Below, piece by piece: positions 5,422-6,905 of a DNA stretch of 6,905 nt. The stretch is from an uncultured Marmoricola sp. Lineage in GTDB: Bacteria > Actinomycetota > Actinomycetes > Propionibacteriales > Nocardioidaceae. A model generated the notes under the pieces. The model was not told the DNA's origin and did not search any database. It saw only the letters and a program-made list of their open reading frames with translations. How positions within the stretch are numbered: position 1 is the first letter of the stretch; every line of letters begins with the position of its first letter. Where the stretch lies: NCBI GenBank assembly GCA_937868455.1, contig CALMMO010000386.1, forward strand, positions 1-6,905, read 5' to 3'. A program made the position numbers and the translations under genes.

Positions 5422-6507
5422 GTGTCTCCCGTCGACCGTCAAGACCACCACGCTCGCTTGCGTGCGACCCTGGCCGCGATTGCGCCCGGCACCGCCTTGC
5501 GAGACGGGCTTGAGCGCATCTTGCGTGGGCGCACTGGTGCGCTGATCGTGATGGGCCACGACAAAGTGGTCAAAGCGATGGCAACGGGCGGGTTCGACCT
5601 CGATGTCCCGTTCACCGCCACCGGACTTCGCGAGCTGGCCAAAATGGACGGCGCAATCATCTTGGAGCGCGACGGCAGCCGCATCATTCGCGCTGCCTCC
5701 CACTTGATGCCCGACTCCAACATCCCCTCTGAAGAGACCGGCACCCGACACCGCACTGCCGATCGCGTGGCCAAACAGACCAACTTCCCAGTCATTTCGG
5801 TGTCGCAATCGATGCAGATCATTGCGGTCTACGTCGGCGACATTCGCTACGTGCTCGAAGACTCCGGCGCCATCTTGTCTCGGGCCAACCAAGCACTGGC
5901 GACCCTCGAGCGCTACAAGACTCGACTCGATGAGGTCAGCAGCACTCTCTCCGCACTCGAAATTGAGGACCTGGTCACGGTTCGCGACGTTGCAGTGGTG
6001 GCTCAGCGACTCGAAATGGTGGCTCGCATCGCACGCGAGGTCGAGGACTACGTCGTCGAACTCGGCAGCGAGGGCCGCCTGCTCGCGCTGCAACTGGAAG
6101 AACTCGTCTCCGGCGTTGAGTCTGAGCGTCAGTTGGTAGTCCGCGACTACACCCCGCACTCACGAGGAGACGGCACAGTCACCTCCGTGTTGGAGACGCT
6201 GGCTGCCCTCAACCCAGCCGAACTTGTCGATGTGGCCATCGTGACCTCATCCCTTGGCCTGCCCGCCAGTGAGCCTCTGGACCACTCGGTGACCCCACGA
6301 GGGCACCGGTTGCTGGCCCGGGTGCCGCGCCTGCCTGGCTCGGTTGCCGACCGATTGGTCAACCACTTTGGCAGCCTGCAAAAGCTGCTCTCGGCCAGCG
6401 TCGAAGATCTGCGCGACGTCGATGGAGTCGGGGAGCTACGTGCCCGTTCGGTGCGCGAAGGTCTATCCCGGTTGGCTGAGTCGAGCATCTTGGAGCGCTA
6501 CGTCTAA
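5422..6507 (+). CDS. disA: DNA integrity scanning diadenylate cyclase DisA
   Basis: This 361-residue protein is the usual DisA length and makes the second messenger c-di-AMP from two ATP molecules. The N-terminal DAC domain (about 1-140) contains the catalytic DGA motif (76-78) and the RHR motif (109-111) within SEETGTRHRTADR. A helical spine follows (about 150-290). A C-terminal helix-hairpin-helix DNA-binding domain has the VDGVGELRARSV hairpin at 333-344. DisA forms octamers that scan DNA; branched recombination intermediates inhibit its cyclase. The start is GTG 5422-5424, supported by AAGGA seven bases upstream and by the normal N-terminus length. It lies 98 bp after radA, whose product is a known partner. 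All catalytic residues I can check are intact. It is cytoplasmic and nucleoid-associated. It converges with the gene at the right edge across only 45 bp. Confidence 0.97.
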   Translation: MSPVDRQDHHARLRATLAAIAPGTALRDGLERILRGRTGALIVMGHDKVVKAMATGGFDLDVPFTATGLRELAKMDGAIILERDGSRIIRAASHLMPDSNIPSEETGTRHRTADRVAKQTNFPVISVSQSMQIIAVYVGDIRYVLEDSGAILSRANQALATLERYKTRLDEVSSTLSALEIEDLVTVRDVAVVAQRLEMVARIAREVEDYVVELGSEGRLLALQLEELVSGVESERQLVVRDYTPHSRGDGTVTSVLETLAALNPAELVDVAIVTSSLGLPASEPLDHSVTPRGHRLLARVPRLPGSVADRLVNHFGSLQKLLSASVEDLRDVDGVGELRARSVREGLSRLAESSILERYV

Positions 6508-6552
6508 GCGCCCCGCTGTTGCGTGAGCAGCCAGCTTTGAGTGCTGCGGTCT

Positions 6553-6905
6553 CTAAGGCTTCTTAGTCGGGCTCGCAGTGGGCGACTTGGTCGTCCCCGC
6601 CGTCGGTGACTTCGTCGGCTTTGGTTTCGCCGTCTTGGTGATCACCGTCTTCTTCGGCCCGACCAGTTCAAACTGCACATCGGTCGGTTGTCCACCGATC
6701 GCCGCCGCCAGAACGTGGTAAGTGCCAATGCGCGCCCAGGCAGTGCCATCAGGACATTCAGGCTCCGAGCGGCGACCGTTCCACACGACGGTGACTTCAC
6801 TTGGCTTGTTCGCGCGAGCGATCACCTCTTGGGTCGTGATCGCTGCAGGGCACTCCTGTGAGGACCAAATCCGATCCTTGCCCGACACGATCTTCACCAC
6901 CATCG
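6553..6905 (-). CDS. C-terminal part of a conserved secreted/membrane-anchored protein, 5' end outside window
   Basis: About 116 residues are visible and the frame is still open at the right edge, so the in-frame ATG at 6901-6903 is probably internal. The fold-like part contains VSGKDRIWSSQECP, a later EVTVVWNGRRSEPEC, and then GTYHVLAAAIGG and DVQFELVGP. This recalls an Ig-like beta domain seen in hypothetical exported proteins encoded convergently to disA in actinobacteria (from memory; Mycobacterium tuberculosis has an uncharacterised membrane protein in this position). Two cysteines (C18 and C50 of the visible part) could form a disulfide, fitting an extracytoplasmic place. The last 32 or so residues are Lys/Pro/Thr/Ser-rich with a TKSPTA repeat, a typical cell-wall-spanning or disordered tail. 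The signal peptide or membrane anchor expected at the N-terminus is outside the window, so topology is inferred. Function is unknown. Confidence 0.65.
   Translation of the reverse strand, partial: MVVKIVSGKDRIWSSQECPAAITTQEVIARANKPSEVTVVWNGRRSEPECPDGTAWARIGTYHVLAAAIGGQPTDVQFELVGPKKTVITKTAKPKPTKSPTAGTTKSPTASPTKKP

Noticed and set aside
5335..6159. Leftward open frame of 274 codons antisense to disA
   Set aside because: It mirrors the disA codon pattern and shows no domain; DisA motifs on the other strand are intact.
6527..6547. GCAGC...GCTGC inverted repeat between disA and the right-edge gene as a terminator
   Set aside because: The stem is only 5 bp with an 11-base loop and no T-tract on either strand, so a terminator cannot be claimed.

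Overview
The window looks like chromosomal DNA from a high-GC Gram-positive bacterium (Actinomycetota, perhaps Propionibacteriales or a relative; the rank is inferred). Supporting signs are the GC-rich codon use, the radA–disA gene order, a mycobacterial-type SOS box, a match to the RecA-independent (PafBC-type) damage promoter, and actinobacterial families such as DUF4913.

Positions 1-1438 (leftward strand) look like accessory DNA. Reading leftward there is a truncated C-terminal end of a TraG/TraD-like conjugative coupling protein, a translationally coupled DUF4913 protein, and the first 188 residues of a secreted protein that runs off the left edge. The coupling-protein frame is cut off at 1400-1440, next to a cluster of overlapping inverted repeats. 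This is the probable junction between a conjugative-element remnant and the chromosomal backbone.

Positions 1474-2801 (rightward) hold a two-gene unit: a glyoxalase-like VOC protein and a class I SAM-dependent methyltransferase whose TTG start overlaps the VOC stop codon. A leftward LacI-family regulator (2788-3807) converges on the methyltransferase with a 14-bp overlap of coding sequence.

Positions 3808-3904 form a compact divergent control region. On the lacI side there is a perfect Shine-Dalgarno sequence abutting a LacI-type palindrome. On the radA side a PafBC-type promoter is interlocked with a perfect LexA operator, so close to the radA ATG that the message is probably leaderless.

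Positions 3905-6507 (rightward) encode RadA, a recombination-intermediate processing ATPase, and DisA, the DNA-scanning diadenylate cyclase that makes c-di-AMP. They form a genome-integrity pair in which RadA is known in mycobacteria to restrain DisA. At the right edge, converging on disA, is the C-terminal part of a conserved secreted or membrane-anchored protein with a Lys/Pro/Thr-rich tail. No wholly new multi-gene system is apparent. The strongest leads are the composite radA promoter and the conjugative-element remnant with its secreted cargo gene.
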